Source: Devosia sp. 1566
Lineage (GTDB): Bacteria; Pseudomonadota; Alphaproteobacteria; Rhizobiales; Devosiaceae
Direction: 5' to 3'
Length of the DNA: 64,000 nucleotides
NCBI RefSeq assembly: GCF_004005995.1
Contig: NZ_CP034767.1
Span: forward strand, 1,240,001 to 1,304,000
Made by a program: the position numbers and the translations under genes. The notes under the pieces are model-generated. The model was not told where the DNA came from. It did not search any database and worked only from the letters and a program-made list of their open reading frames with translations. This document shows positions 17,754 through 26,377 of this stretch, piece by piece. Position 1 is the stretch's first letter; each line of letters opens with the position of its first letter.

Positions 17754-17786
17754 TCCCCCTCTAGCTCCCACCCCATCCCACTCCAG
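17701..17786. repeat. Cluster of short C-rich repeats before the rep operon
   Basis: Two GGGACGCTnATCCC units (17702-17715 and 17744-17757) and several ATCCCACC/TCCCACCC copies lie within 86 nt, overlapping the end of the upstream gene and preceding the excisionase-like HTH. They may be regulator or replication-protein binding sites. Confidence 0.5.
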
Positions 17787-17856
17787 AGCACCACGTGCGA
17801 AGCTGTTCGCCATGGAATGCTTCTCCTCGCAAGGCATCAAGCCAAGGAGAAGCCAA

Positions 17857-18069
17857 GTGAGTGTAACAGAGCTCTTTATCGATCAGATCCAACTAGCCCG
17901 CCGCTGGAAGTTGTCGCACCGCACTTTGGAGCGCTGGCGCTGGGTTGGAGAGGGCCCCAACTATACCAAGATCGGCCGGCGCGTCGTGTACCGGCTGATT
18001 GACGTCGAGAAGTTCGAGGCCGATGGCTATCGCGCCACCATGCAGGCGGAGGCTGACCGCCGTGGTTGA
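17857..18069 (+). CDS. Excisionase/AlpA-like HTH protein
   Basis: 70 residues from GTG 17857, chosen because AAGGAG lies 7 nt upstream; an ATG at 17812 has no such site. A MerR/AlpA-like winged helix is seen: IDQIQLARRWKLSHRTLERW (about residues 8-27), then the wing GEGPNYTKIGRRVVYRLIDV. Such small proteins act as excisionases or activators in phages and islands. It begins the presumed replication operon and overlaps the next gene by 8 nt. Confidence 0.8.
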   Translation: MSVTELFIDQIQLARRWKLSHRTLERWRWVGEGPNYTKIGRRVVYRLIDVEKFEADGYRATMQAEADRRG

Positions 18070-18379
18070 CCGTCACCGTCTCCCTAACCGTCGTTCATGC
18101 ACCACGCTGGCGTTTCGGCACAATGGCGCCGCTTACAACCTGACCGCCGGCTATTATGCCGATGGCCAGATCGGCGAGGTCTTCATTGATGGTCCGCGGA
18201 TCGGTAGTGAGGTCTCGCACCTCGTGCATGATATCGCAGTGCTGGTCTCGATTGCCATCCAGTACCACGTCCCAGTCGAGGTCATGCAAGGCGCCGTCGG
18301 CCGCACCGAGATCACCGGCACACCGCATAGCGTTGCCGGTGCCGTGCTCGACCTGGTGGCTGGGGAGGGAGGACGATGA
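18062..18379 (+). CDS. TSCPD-like domain protein
   Basis: 105 residues from a GTG at 18062 that overlaps the previous gene by 8 nt. LPNRRSCTTLAFRHNGAAYN, the YADGQIGEVFIDGPRIGSEV segment and the helix ending PVEVMQGAV match the layout of the TSCPD domain found at the C-terminus of B12-dependent ribonucleotide reductases and as stand-alone island proteins. The cysteines of the reductase version are mostly absent. Role in the element unknown; its place between an excisionase and a RepA-like gene suggests replication. Confidence 0.65.
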   Translation: MVDRHRLPNRRSCTTLAFRHNGAAYNLTAGYYADGQIGEVFIDGPRIGSEVSHLVHDIAVLVSIAIQYHVPVEVMQGAVGRTEITGTPHSVAGAVLDLVAGEGGR

Positions 18380-18960
18380 TGAGCATCGATCATGCCCTGC
18401 TTGCCGCTCGAGAGGAGTTCTACGAGCGCGCCTGGGCTCACCCCAAATACATGCACTATGTCCGTCAGCATGGCCTGCAGCTGGCCCGGATCAATGGCTT
18501 TGCCGGGGCCACCGGTATGTTGCCCGTCGTGGACTGTGGCGGTGGGCACTTCGACTTCGAAGCCCCTGGGGAACTCGTTGAGGCCTTCATCTGCGAGGCT
18601 CTGGGCGAGGACGGGGAGAGTGTTATCGACCTGGTTGCCTGGCCGGTGAATCGCCCAACCACCGTGATGAGCATGTTCGGCCGGGCTCCGGTGCTCGGTC
18701 TGTGGGAGGCGGTGAATCCATCGACCTACTTTGGCGGCAAGGCGCTGCAAATGCACCGCACCCCACTGGAGTGGCTGCAGTCCGGCTGTCGCGGCGCTGC
18801 TGTCGTGGTGCCCCATCTCGCTGCGCGCTTCCTGTTCGACGTTGAAGGTCCAATTGCCGGCAAAGATGAGCGGCACCGGCGTCAGCTGCTGGATCTGGTG
18901 CGCAGCATTGTGGATGATCGCAAGATCATCTGCACGGCGGAGCAAGCGAGAGCGGCATGA
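18376..18960 (+). CDS. Hypothetical protein of replication operon
   Basis: 194 residues, overlapping both neighbours by ATGA. The sequence is soluble. VVDCGGGHFDFEAPGELVEA and LVAWPVNRPTTVMSMFGRAP look like a compact globular domain reminiscent of proteins encoded with bifunctional primase-helicases or RepA-like ATPases in islands, but I cannot name a family. It may load DNA or nucleotides for the ATPase that follows. Confidence 0.7.
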   Translation: MMSIDHALLAAREEFYERAWAHPKYMHYVRQHGLQLARINGFAGATGMLPVVDCGGGHFDFEAPGELVEAFICEALGEDGESVIDLVAWPVNRPTTVMSMFGRAPVLGLWEAVNPSTYFGGKALQMHRTPLEWLQSGCRGAAVVVPHLAARFLFDVEGPIAGKDERHRRQLLDLVRSIVDDRKIICTAEQARAA

Positions 18961-20141
18961 GCGACCTGCCGTTCTCCTCTTCTGACAACTTCAGCTTCGA
19001 TGCTGGCACGTGGCGCTCGCCTGGTACGAGCCATTCCCAAAAGCGGTTCATCGATCTGGTGCGCGCCAGCGCCTTCGATGGCATGGAGGTGCCGGTCCGG
19101 CGCTGGCACGTGCGGGAGCTGATCCCTGCCGGCACGGTCACCATCGTCAATGGCGATGGGGGCACCGGCAAATCGCTGCTGATCACCCAGCTGGCTCTTG
19201 CCACCACCAGTAACACGCCCTGGATCAGTCGGGAGGTGGCGCAGGGTCCCTGCATTTATCTCAGTGCTGAAGACGATCTGGACGAACTGCACCGCCGCAT
19301 TGTTGCTATTGCCGAAAGTGCAGGGGTGCCCTTAACGCGTCTGGACGATCTCCACATTGTTCCCTTGGCTGGTGAGGATGCTCTGCTGGCCGCGCCCAAG
19401 CCGGGCAGCAATGTGCTGACCACCACGCTGCTGTTTGAATCCATTGAGGAGGCCATCAAGGAGGAGCAGCCCGCCCTGGTTGTCCTGGACACCCTGGCAG
19501 ATCTGTTTGGTGGTGAGGAGAACCAGCGGTCGCAGGCGCGCCAGTTCGTTGGTCTTCTTCGCGGCTGGGCCATAAAGCACCACACCACGATCGTCCTGCT
19601 GGCCCATCCGTCCTTGAGCGGCATGGCCAATGGGAGCGGCTCCAGCGGCAACACCGCCTGGAACAACAGCGTGCGCAGCCGCCTCTATCTGGAGCGGGTG
19701 ATAACCAAAGACGACAACAAAGTGTTTGAACCCGATCCAGACGCCCGGGTGCTTAGGACTGTGAAGGCGAACTATGGGAGAGTTGGCGGTGAGATCGCGC
19801 TCAGATGGGTGGATGGTGTACTCGAAGCCAAAGCCCAGCCGGCAATCAGTTCGCTTGCGCAGATGTCGGCGGAGAACAGGGCCGATCAGATATTCCTCAG
19901 CCTATTGGCTCGGTTCGAAGCAGAGGGAAGGCGAGTCAGCCCAACGCCTGCCGCACCCACCTATGCGCCATCGTACTTTGCCAAACATGCCGGAGCAGAA
20001 GGGATCACTAAAAGGGGGCTAGAAGCGGCGATGAACCGCCTATTTACGGCAGGTAAGATCCGGGTTGCGAAGTCTCCGGGGCCTCCATCCAAGCAGACCG
20101 ACATCGTGGTGTTTAGCAGAGGGGATGGGCAGCATGATTGA
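18957..20141 (+). CDS. AAA-family ATPase, RepA/RSF1010-like replicative helicase type
   Basis: 394 residues. Walker A is NGDGGTGKSLLITQLAL (about residues 63-79), Walker B is ALVVLDTLADLF (about 175-186), and the later LAHPS (about 215-220) fits the RecA/RepA sensor position. The C-terminal tail looks like a small winged-helix region (GITKRGLEAAMNRLFTAGKI). It resembles hexameric RepA helicases of plasmids and integrated elements. An iteron-like array follows directly (20146-20262), supporting an autonomous replication module. Confidence 0.85.
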   Translation: MSDLPFSSSDNFSFDAGTWRSPGTSHSQKRFIDLVRASAFDGMEVPVRRWHVRELIPAGTVTIVNGDGGTGKSLLITQLALATTSNTPWISREVAQGPCIYLSAEDDLDELHRRIVAIAESAGVPLTRLDDLHIVPLAGEDALLAAPKPGSNVLTTTLLFESIEEAIKEEQPALVVLDTLADLFGGEENQRSQARQFVGLLRGWAIKHHTTIVLLAHPSLSGMANGSGSSGNTAWNNSVRSRLYLERVITKDDNKVFEPDPDARVLRTVKANYGRVGGEIALRWVDGVLEAKAQPAISSLAQMSAENRADQIFLSLLARFEAEGRRVSPTPAAPTYAPSYFAKHAGAEGITKRGLEAAMNRLFTAGKIRVAKSPGPPSKQTDIVVFSRGDGQHD

Positions 20142-20145
20142 CCTA

Positions 20146-20262
20146 CTTACCCCCTGCTTTACCCCCTGCAGAACGGGTGCGTTACCCCCTGCCGCACATC
20201 CTGCTTACTCCCCTGCGAACCCCTGCTTACCCCCTGTTCTTCCGCACCCCCATACCCCCTAT
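20146..20262. repeat. Iteron-like array of TTACCCCCTGC repeats
   Basis: Copies of a (C/T/G)TTACCCCCTGC 12-mer start at 20146, 20158, 20181, 20204 (one extra base), 20226 (last base T) and a diverged one at 20251. From the second copy on, spacing is 22-25 nt, about two helical turns, as in replication-origin iterons. The array begins 4 nt after the RepA-like stop codon. The rest of the gap to about 20520 shows no gene. Confidence 0.6.
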
Positions 20263-20536
20263 ACGCGTTGCGCCCTCTTTGAGGGTGGGCGCATGCGTAT
20301 ACAGCATCAGGCCGCGCAGGTGAGCTTGGTGCCTATTATATTCGGAGGCGGAGCTGAAAGCGGTACCAAAAGCTGACGGGTTCGGAGTATTACTCGCCGG
20401 ACCACGGGGCCAATCGCAAGCCCCCGGGCATTTCGCGTTCGGCTTAGGGTTCGCCTCGACGGGCCTTTTGTTTGTCTGTCTCAACAGCTAAAATTGGTAG
20501 CACGCTTGTTTTTAAGCTGGGATGAGAACGGGAAGT

Positions 20537-20935
20537 ATGAACGCGAGACTTAGGTGCTCATTTGCGGCCGCTGCTCTCCTATTGATGGTGTTGCCGGCTC
20601 AGGCCCAGCAATCGCCATTTAGTCAGCCGAACAGTGTCAGCGGCCAAGATTTGATCTTTTTGAGCGTGGGCTACTTGATAAATGCCCAACGCATCTGCGG
20701 TGTCAGGTATGATCCTGCCCGGTTCGACGCGGATATTCAAATGCTGGCCCGGTCTTTCGATATGTCTCCGGCGTCAGTTCTGCAGAAGGCTCAGGAGTTT
20801 GCTGACTATGCGGCCCCGCAGGTAACCGAGAAAACATGTAGAGAGGCGCCGGAGAAGGTTAAGCGCTTCAACAGGCCACCCGACTACAAGCCACCAGAGC
20901 AAACTCCGCCAGCTCCCAACTCGCTTTCGGAGTGA
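20537..20935 (+). CDS. Hypothetical secreted protein
   Basis: 132 residues from ATG 20537 (ATG 20522 possible). A clear signal peptide is followed by an AQA-Q cleavage site (SFAAAALLLMVLPAQAQQ). The mature part is about 110 residues with two cysteines (ICGVRYD and KTCREAPEK) that may form a disulfide, and ends in a proline-rich tail (PPDYKPPEQTPPAP). No family recognised. It stands alone on the plus strand after the iteron region. Confidence 0.65.
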   Translation: MNARLRCSFAAAALLLMVLPAQAQQSPFSQPNSVSGQDLIFLSVGYLINAQRICGVRYDPARFDADIQMLARSFDMSPASVLQKAQEFADYAAPQVTEKTCREAPEKVKRFNRPPDYKPPEQTPPAPNSLSE

Positions 20936-21003
20936 GTGATAAGAGACCGGCGCCGCCAGCTTGTGAAGTTCATGACGGATGCAGGTCCGGGGCTCTGCGC
21001 GAG

Positions 21004-21201
21004 TCAATTGCGTTCGCAGGCGATACCGTCTTTGTCGCGGTCCAACCTGTGAGGGTCGCCAGGGCCGTTCCGCTCGTAGAACTCCTGTGCTTCTCGCTGG
21101 GAACGGAAGTCAGAGCAGTCGCGGTCGGCTTGCGCCATTGATGATCCGGTAAAGCTAAGCAGCAGAAGCGTGCTCGCAAGCACAGCTTGAATGATGTTCA
21201 T
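21004..21201 (-). CDS. Excalibur calcium-binding domain protein, secreted
   Basis: 65 residues from ATG 21201 with GGAGGG about 9 nt upstream. A signal peptide (MNIIQAVLASTLLLLSFTGS) is followed by an Excalibur domain: the DCSDF opening, a central helix and LDRDKDGIACE, the calcium-loop-like end with the second cysteine. Small secreted Excalibur proteins are common in prophages and in envelope-related loci; their function is unclear. The gene is convergent with the secreted protein gene at 20537. Confidence 0.8.
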   Translation of the reverse strand: MNIIQAVLASTLLLLSFTGSSMAQADRDCSDFRSQREAQEFYERNGPGDPHRLDRDKDGIACERN

Positions 21202-21361
21202 GATTGTCTCGCCCTCCAGCCAAGCTTTCACTCCACCTGCCGAGAGTCAATCACCACAGGCGGCTTGGTTATTGCTCTGATGACAACGTTCTTAGCATAA
21301 GTGAGCTACCAACTTTGCCAAAATTGGGCGTCGCTATTGGATATCGGTGGTAGGGGCTCTA

Positions 21362-21652
21362 ATGGAACACATAACTCGGCGCGCCCGAATTACCAAAACT
21401 TGGCGCGTGGCATATGCCTGCTTCGCACTTGCCGTCCTTCTGGTCCCGGCTGCAGCAATGCAGGTGTCCAAAGGAGTGAACTGGGGTGCGGAGGACTTCG
21501 TCGCGGCTGCCGGTCTGCTTGGGATTGCTTGGGCGGCTGTCGAGGTTCTGTTTAGAGTTGTCGAGCGTCGTCCTGCGCGGGTCATCGGCACAAGCTTAGC
21601 CGTGATCGGAGTTCTTGCTGTGTGGGCTCAGTTGGCTGTCGGCATCATCTAA
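21362..21652 (+). CDS. Small membrane protein
   Basis: 96 residues from ATG 21362 (ATG 21347 possible). Three hydrophobic segments are seen: about 15-33 (WRVAYACFALAVLLVPAAA), 46-62 (FVAAAGLLGIAWAAVEV) and 74-95 (VIGTSLAVIGVLAVWAQLAV). No family recognised. It is isolated between a small secreted protein and a larger membrane protein. Confidence 0.6.
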   Translation: MEHITRRARITKTWRVAYACFALAVLLVPAAAMQVSKGVNWGAEDFVAAAGLLGIAWAAVEVLFRVVERRPARVIGTSLAVIGVLAVWAQLAVGII

Positions 21653-22033
21653 TTGGCGGTCCAAGCTTCCTACCCGAAGACGCTCAAGTGATGGTACTCT
21701 CCGCGCAGCTTCGAAGAAATGACGTCCTTACAATGCAGCAGGGCCGCTGCGAGCCTCTGATTGCGAGCTAGACCATCCACATGGCGGGGGGGGGACGTAT
21801 AAGTGTGGAAGGCTGAAGGGGCACGGACCCGCGTCCCTCTCACGCACAGATTTTTTCCCGCCTATAAAAAAACGCGCGCGAGGCTTTGGCGCCGGGGCAA
21901 CGCCTCGCACATTGCTTTCTTAAAAGCACGGCAAATGACCAACTACAAATGGCTAACTCGGCGGCGCTGGGCCGCTCGCAGAGTGACCCCGCCACATGAC
22001 GATCCCGATGTGCTTTGCGCCGACCCGCCCCGC
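21653..22033. other. Stretch before the 22034 gene
   Basis: An in-frame extension of the following gene to 21803 exists, but its predicted peptide is basic and low in quality, so I treat this as leader DNA. It contains a run of G at about 21785-21793. No promoter or terminator was identified with confidence. Confidence 0.35.
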
Positions 22034-22774
22034 ATGGCACTCTGCGGCCAATTGCAGGAGAATGGTTTGCGCAGTTTCGATTTCAGTTCCTGGGAGAGTG
22101 TCTTAACCACCCTGGTCGGCATCGCGCTGTTCGCGCTGGTGGGCATCGGGGTTCGGCTGGTGATGATGACCACGATCCAGCAGCGCCAGCAGCGGCAGAA
22201 CCGGCAGATCAACGAGCGCCTCAAAACCTTGATGGCCGCCTACAAGGTGCTAGGCGGCTCGTTTACCGGAAGGCTCTCGGTCGAGCCGCGCCACCTTCGC
22301 GATATCCGAGCGGCGGAAAAGGTGGCGGCCGAGCAGGGCGGAGAGGCGGTCGTGCCGCGCACCATGAGCGACGAGATGTTCGAACGCGTTCGCCAGATGC
22401 GTGACGCGGTGGAAGCGGCGCTGTCCGACATAATCCTGCTGGGCACTGACGAGCATGTTCGGCTGGCCGAGAAGGCGGCGCGTGACCTCGTGGCCGGCAA
22501 TCAGATCCATACCGATGAGCTCGTGGTGTCGCTACGCAATTTCATTCGCCAGGCGCTCGACCTGTCTGCAATTCCGGCTGACCTGCAGATCCCCATGCAG
22601 GGCCCGAGCCGACCGGCCAGCACTGGCGGACGAGGTAGGGGTGGTGGTCAGCAGGGCAGCGGTGGCCGCGAAGGTGGCGGAGGCGGTGCCGGTGGTGTTG
22701 GCGGAGGTGGCGGAGGCATGGGGATGGGCATGGGCGGCCGGCCCGACGATGCGACCCCGCCAGGCGGTCCCTAA
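22034..22774 (+). CDS. Membrane-anchored protein with glycine-rich tail
   Basis: About 246 residues from ATG 22034; the start is uncertain. One transmembrane segment (about residues 20-45, VLTTLVGIALFALVGIGVRL) is followed by QQRQQRQNRQINERLKTLMA, AYKVLGGSFTG and paired long helices (EMFERVRQMRDAVEAALSD, VRLAEKAARDLVAGNQIHT). It ends in a Gly/Met-rich tail. Close relatives of this architecture are widespread in Proteobacteria and stay unnamed. A membrane-tethered role is likely; nothing links it to the phage-like genes beyond position. Confidence 0.7.
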   Translation: MALCGQLQENGLRSFDFSSWESVLTTLVGIALFALVGIGVRLVMMTTIQQRQQRQNRQINERLKTLMAAYKVLGGSFTGRLSVEPRHLRDIRAAEKVAAEQGGEAVVPRTMSDEMFERVRQMRDAVEAALSDIILLGTDEHVRLAEKAARDLVAGNQIHTDELVVSLRNFIRQALDLSAIPADLQIPMQGPSRPASTGGRGRGGGQQGSGGREGGGGGAGGVGGGGGGMGMGMGGRPDDATPPGGP

Positions 22775-23054
22775 CGGCGGCTGCATAGGTTGAGCATTTC
22801 GACCGAAAACGGGCACGAGGGGGTCGGAAGCGGTCGATGCATAACCAAGATTCCGCACCAGTTGCCTCCCTTTGTTCAACGGCTTGCATGGCGCAGAAGC
22901 GGGCACGGCTAGATCACGCTCACACCTCAGTCATTGGGAATGTCGTCTTGCTGGTCACTTCACCCTGCCTCGCAGACGGTCCGCGCAGCCCTGCGTAGGT
23001 CTGAGCAATAATGTCGTGCTTACCTGGGTTTAGCTCAGATGCTAGACTCTGAAC

Positions 23055-24335
23055 ATGACCCATCAGAGCCCCACAACTACCGTCTGGCCAGCCGACAAGG
23101 TGGAGCGCCGACGCCTAGCTGAGCTGGTGCCCTACGCTCGCAACGCCCGGACCCATTCGCCAGCCCAGATCAGCAAGATTGCAGCGTCCATCGATGAGTG
23201 GGGCTGGACCAATCCCGTGCTGGTGGATGAGAGCGGCAGCATCATTGCCGGCCATGGTCGGGTGCTTGCGGCCAAGAAGTTGGGCATCGTTGATGTTCCT
23301 GTCATGGTCGCATCCGGTTGGACCGAAGCACAACGACGTGCCTATGTCCTGGCCGACAACCGCCTGGCGCTGGATGCTGGTTGGGACGAGGACCTGCTCC
23401 GGAGTGAAATGGCTGACCTTGGTGAGCTCGGCTTCGACCTGCCGCTGACCGGGTTCTCGGAGGCGGAGCTCGGCAAGCTGCTGCCCGAGGTAGTCGAGGG
23501 TGACGCCGACCACATCCCGGCTGTTCCTGAGCAGCCGGCCAGCCGCCCAGGTGACCTATGGATCCTGGGTGATCATCGCATCATCTGCGGCGACAGCACT
23601 GATCCAGAAACCGTTGCTCGACTGCTCAACGGTGCCAATCCCCACCTGATGGTCACGGACCCACCCTATGGCGTGGACTACGATCCCGAGTGGCGCAACC
23701 GGGCAGGGGTGTCCACCACTGAACGGCTGGGCAAGGTCGAGAACGATCATCGGGCGGACTGGCGGGAAGCTTGGGCCTTGTTCCCTGGTGAAGTTGCCTA
23801 TGTCTGGCATGCCGGCATCTACGCCACCACTGTGGCCGAGAGTCTCTTGGCATCAGGCTTCTCCATGCGCTCGCAGATCATCTGGGCCAAGCCGCGGCTG
23901 GTGCTGAGCCGGGGGCACTACCATTGGCAGCACGAGCCATGCTGGTACGCGGTCCGAGAAGGCGGGCAGGGGCATTGGCAAGGCGCACGGGATCAGACCA
24001 CCATCTGGGCCATAGATGGAGCAGGGGACAATCAGGACACCAGCCATTCCACCCAGAAGCCGGTCGAGTGCATGCGCCGGCCCATTCAGAACAACAGCCA
24101 GCCAGGGGATGGAGTGTATGAGCCATTCTCCGGCTCTGGCACCACTATCATCGCGGCCGAGCTGGAACACCGCCGCTGTTACGCCGTCGAGCTTTCCCCC
24201 GAATACGTGGATGTTGCGGTGCTGCGTTGGCAGGCATTCACGGGCAAGGAGGCGAGGCTTGAGCACGGGCCGACCTTTGCCGATGTAGCAGTTGAACGCC
24301 GCATACAGTTCAACGCTCAAGAGCCCAGCTCATGA
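23055..24335 (+). CDS. ParB-domain DNA N6-adenine (or N4-cytosine) methyltransferase
   Basis: 426 residues. The N-terminus is a ParB/Srx-like domain (residues about 10-110: LVPYARNARTHSP, IIAGHGRVLAAKKLGI). The methyltransferase domain follows, with the catalytic motif DPPYGVDY (about residue 205) before the SAM-binding motif YEPFSGSGTTIIAAE (about 355-370); this order is the beta class. It is common in prophages as an orphan methylase, and no restriction gene is adjacent. It overlaps the small-terminase-like gene by ATGA. A likely role is protecting or marking element DNA. Confidence 0.92.
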   Translation: MTHQSPTTTVWPADKVERRRLAELVPYARNARTHSPAQISKIAASIDEWGWTNPVLVDESGSIIAGHGRVLAAKKLGIVDVPVMVASGWTEAQRRAYVLADNRLALDAGWDEDLLRSEMADLGELGFDLPLTGFSEAELGKLLPEVVEGDADHIPAVPEQPASRPGDLWILGDHRIICGDSTDPETVARLLNGANPHLMVTDPPYGVDYDPEWRNRAGVSTTERLGKVENDHRADWREAWALFPGEVAYVWHAGIYATTVAESLLASGFSMRSQIIWAKPRLVLSRGHYHWQHEPCWYAVREGGQGHWQGARDQTTIWAIDGAGDNQDTSHSTQKPVECMRRPIQNNSQPGDGVYEPFSGSGTTIIAAELEHRRCYAVELSPEYVDVAVLRWQAFTGKEARLEHGPTFADVAVERRIQFNAQEPSS

Positions 24336-24778
24336 CCACTCGCGGTCGTCCTGCTTATGAGCCCACCGACAAAGACCGGCGTGTGGTCGAGATGATGGCG
24401 GGCTGGGCTATTCCCGAGGAGCGCATTGCCAAGGTGCTGACTATTGATCCCAAGACCCTGCGCAAGCACTTCGCCCAGGAGCTGGAGGTCGGCCATGCCA
24501 AGCTAGAAGCACAACTGGCGCAGAACCTGCTGCGTATTGCCCAAGGGCATGACCGCCAGTCGCTCATCGCGACAATCTTCGCGCTCAAAAGCCGTTTTGG
24601 CTGGGTTGAGCAGCAACCTCCAGCGCGTGAGCAGCCGCTGGGCAAGAAGGAGCAGATGCGGGAAAACGCCAGGCGAGCAGGCGAGGGCTCGTCTAAGTGG
24701 GGTGACTTGCTGAAGGTCCCGGAGCCGCCGCGGTACTATCGTGAGGGCAGGGCGGCACCTGATGAGGAGGTGAACTAG
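24332..24778 (+). CDS. Small-terminase-like / HTH protein
   Basis: 148 residues. The N-terminal half reads like the HTH of phage small terminase or packaging-type proteins: TDKDRRVVEMMAGWAIPEER, IAKVLTIDPKTLRKHF (about 12-48), then a helix and ALKSRFGWVEQQ. It is coupled to the methyltransferase by ATGA, an order normal in prophages, where the large terminase follows. Here no large terminase follows, so it may be a relic, a satellite packaging factor or simply a DNA-binding protein. Confidence 0.7.
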   Translation: MTTRGRPAYEPTDKDRRVVEMMAGWAIPEERIAKVLTIDPKTLRKHFAQELEVGHAKLEAQLAQNLLRIAQGHDRQSLIATIFALKSRFGWVEQQPPAREQPLGKKEQMRENARRAGEGSSKWGDLLKVPEPPRYYREGRAAPDEEVN

Positions 24779-25090
24779 CTGACGGTACAGTTCTCCTCAG
24801 CACGGCCATTTCGAAAGACAATGCACACAGTGAGGCGACCGCTCGTGTGCACGCAACCGATCAGAAAAAGAGAATGGGGCTTGGCCTCGGCTAGTTGCCA
24901 GAGTCGGCTCCACCCTGAGGAGGGCTCAATGTTGGGAACGGCCCCTGGTGAGGCTTGATCGGCAGTCTAGGACTTTGAACGAGAGTCCCCGGCGCCGTTC
25001 TCGATGGCGGGACGTTCCCTAACGAAGCCATAAAGGGCTGGACGCGGATTGCCTCGGTGCTGATACTTTAGGTCGAGTGCACCGGTCGGG
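24779..25090. other. Intergenic stretch where a large terminase would be expected
   Basis: No reading frame here resembles terminase or any other protein. Base composition is similar to the neighbours. I see nothing else in it. Confidence 0.4.
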
Positions 25091-25768
25091 ATGGCAAAGA
25101 TGACGTCAGTCATAGTGGAACACCGCGGCGTAAAGATCGACATCGCCCCTTCGGAGATATCAGAGCCGATCAAAGAGGCGATCCGAGGAGGTTGGTACGA
25201 GCTTCCTGAAAGTGAGGCCTTGGACCGCTTAGTGCTGGATGACGATATTGTTCTGGAGCTTGGCGCTGGTTGCGGGTTCATATCCACTTATGTCGCAAAC
25301 CAAGGACGCGCCAAAGAGATCTTTGCCGTCGAGGCGAACCCCACTCTTATCCCGATCATCAAGCGTACCCATGAGCTGAATGGCGCTCAGGTGCGCGTTT
25401 TCAATGAGATGCTGGGGGCGGGCGAAGGCGAGACGCAGTTCCACATGCACCCGGATTTCTGGGCGTCCCGCTCCAACAACAAGTGGGACGGCGCGCAAAC
25501 GATAACAGTGCCCCAGCGAGGCTTTCGTGCCCGATTAGAGGCTTGGCAGCCATCGCTGCTGATCATGGACATCGAAGGCGGCGAGCTGCCCTTACTTCGA
25601 ATGGGTCTGCCCCCCTGCGTTAATCGTGTCGTCCTGGAGGTGCACGGGTGGGCGTACGGAGGGCCCGGTCTGCATGAGATCATGAGGTTGCTCTGCGACT
25701 ACAGCTTCCACTACATGCCAATGGCCTCGAAGGGGTCGGTTGTGTGCTTCAAGCGGCTGGACAGCTAA
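25091..25768 (+). CDS. FkbM-family methyltransferase
   Basis: 225 residues. The SAM-binding motif is VLELGAGCGFISTYVA (about residues 54-69), followed by FAVEANPTLIPII and the FkbM-type LLIMDIEGGELPLL (about 156-169). Members methylate sugars or other small molecules; in islands they often modify surface glycans. It is followed by a good terminator (25829-25852). The gene is isolated, so the substrate cannot be guessed. Confidence 0.85.
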   Translation: MAKMTSVIVEHRGVKIDIAPSEISEPIKEAIRGGWYELPESEALDRLVLDDDIVLELGAGCGFISTYVANQGRAKEIFAVEANPTLIPIIKRTHELNGAQVRVFNEMLGAGEGETQFHMHPDFWASRSNNKWDGAQTITVPQRGFRARLEAWQPSLLIMDIEGGELPLLRMGLPPCVNRVVLEVHGWAYGGPGLHEIMRLLCDYSFHYMPMASKGSVVCFKRLDS

Positions 25769-25828
25769 AGGCGTTGATTGGCACAACTCGCACCAACCCA
25801 AGTCGGTGCGTCACGCAACCCCAAGACC

Positions 25829-25852
25829 AGCCCGCTTTGTGCGGGCTTTTTC
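25829..25852 (+). terminator. Rho-independent terminator after the FkbM gene
   Basis: AGCCCGC (25829-25835), loop TTTGT, GCGGGCT (25841-25847), then TTTTTC. A second inverted repeat, GGCGCCTGC (25869-25877) with GCAGGCGCC (25897-25905), lies just beyond, before the end of the convergent gene. Confidence 0.85.
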
Positions 25853-25950
25853 ATAGCCAGAAGTAAGGCGCCTGCGATCGACTGGTGCTCAAAAGCAGGC
25901 GCCCGCCTCTGTGGCGGTTAGCCGCAAGGCGTTAGGACTATAGCGCCTTT

Positions 25951-26178
25951 CTAGGGCGGCGTGTTTCCTAAATCTGACTGCTGCCGAATGCCTTCTGCAA
26001 GGCCCATTGAATAAGCTTCCATGAGAGCGTCCGAGATAGCCATCAGGAGCAGGGTTCGGTCACTCTCAATCTCAGCCAGCGAGATCTCGTCAGGCGGGCG
26101 CTTTTCCGCCGCCCCTTCGTAATCAACAATCTCGTTAGCCTTCGCCAACGCCCAAAGGGTGGTCTCGTGTTTGGCCAT
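25951..26178 (-). CDS. Small hypothetical protein
   Basis: 75 residues, acidic and helical (RPPDEISLAEIESDRTLLLM, then an alpha-helical C-terminal half). No membrane segment or known motif. No strong ribosome-binding site. It is convergent with the FkbM gene. Confidence 0.5.
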   Translation of the reverse strand: MAKHETTLWALAKANEIVDYEGAAEKRPPDEISLAEIESDRTLLLMAISDALMEAYSMGLAEGIRQQSDLGNTPP

Positions 26179-26377
26179 ATGAATTAGGTCCGATATGCGG
26201 TCAGTTCTGAGTCAGGACTACCACGTCAGCTGTTGGTCGTATCCGCCACTTCAGCGGAACGGTGAACAGGGCGCGAACTACCCGCACTCCCTCTTCCTCA
26301 TCAAACACGCGGGCGGGAATGTCGACCTTTCAAGGCTCCAGGGTGAACAGTCGCTCGATTCACTTGGCGTCTGATCT

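Noticed and set aside
21803..22033. Upstream extension of the membrane-anchored protein gene
   Set aside because: The added 77 residues are strongly basic and unlike the rest; family layout begins near the transmembrane segment.
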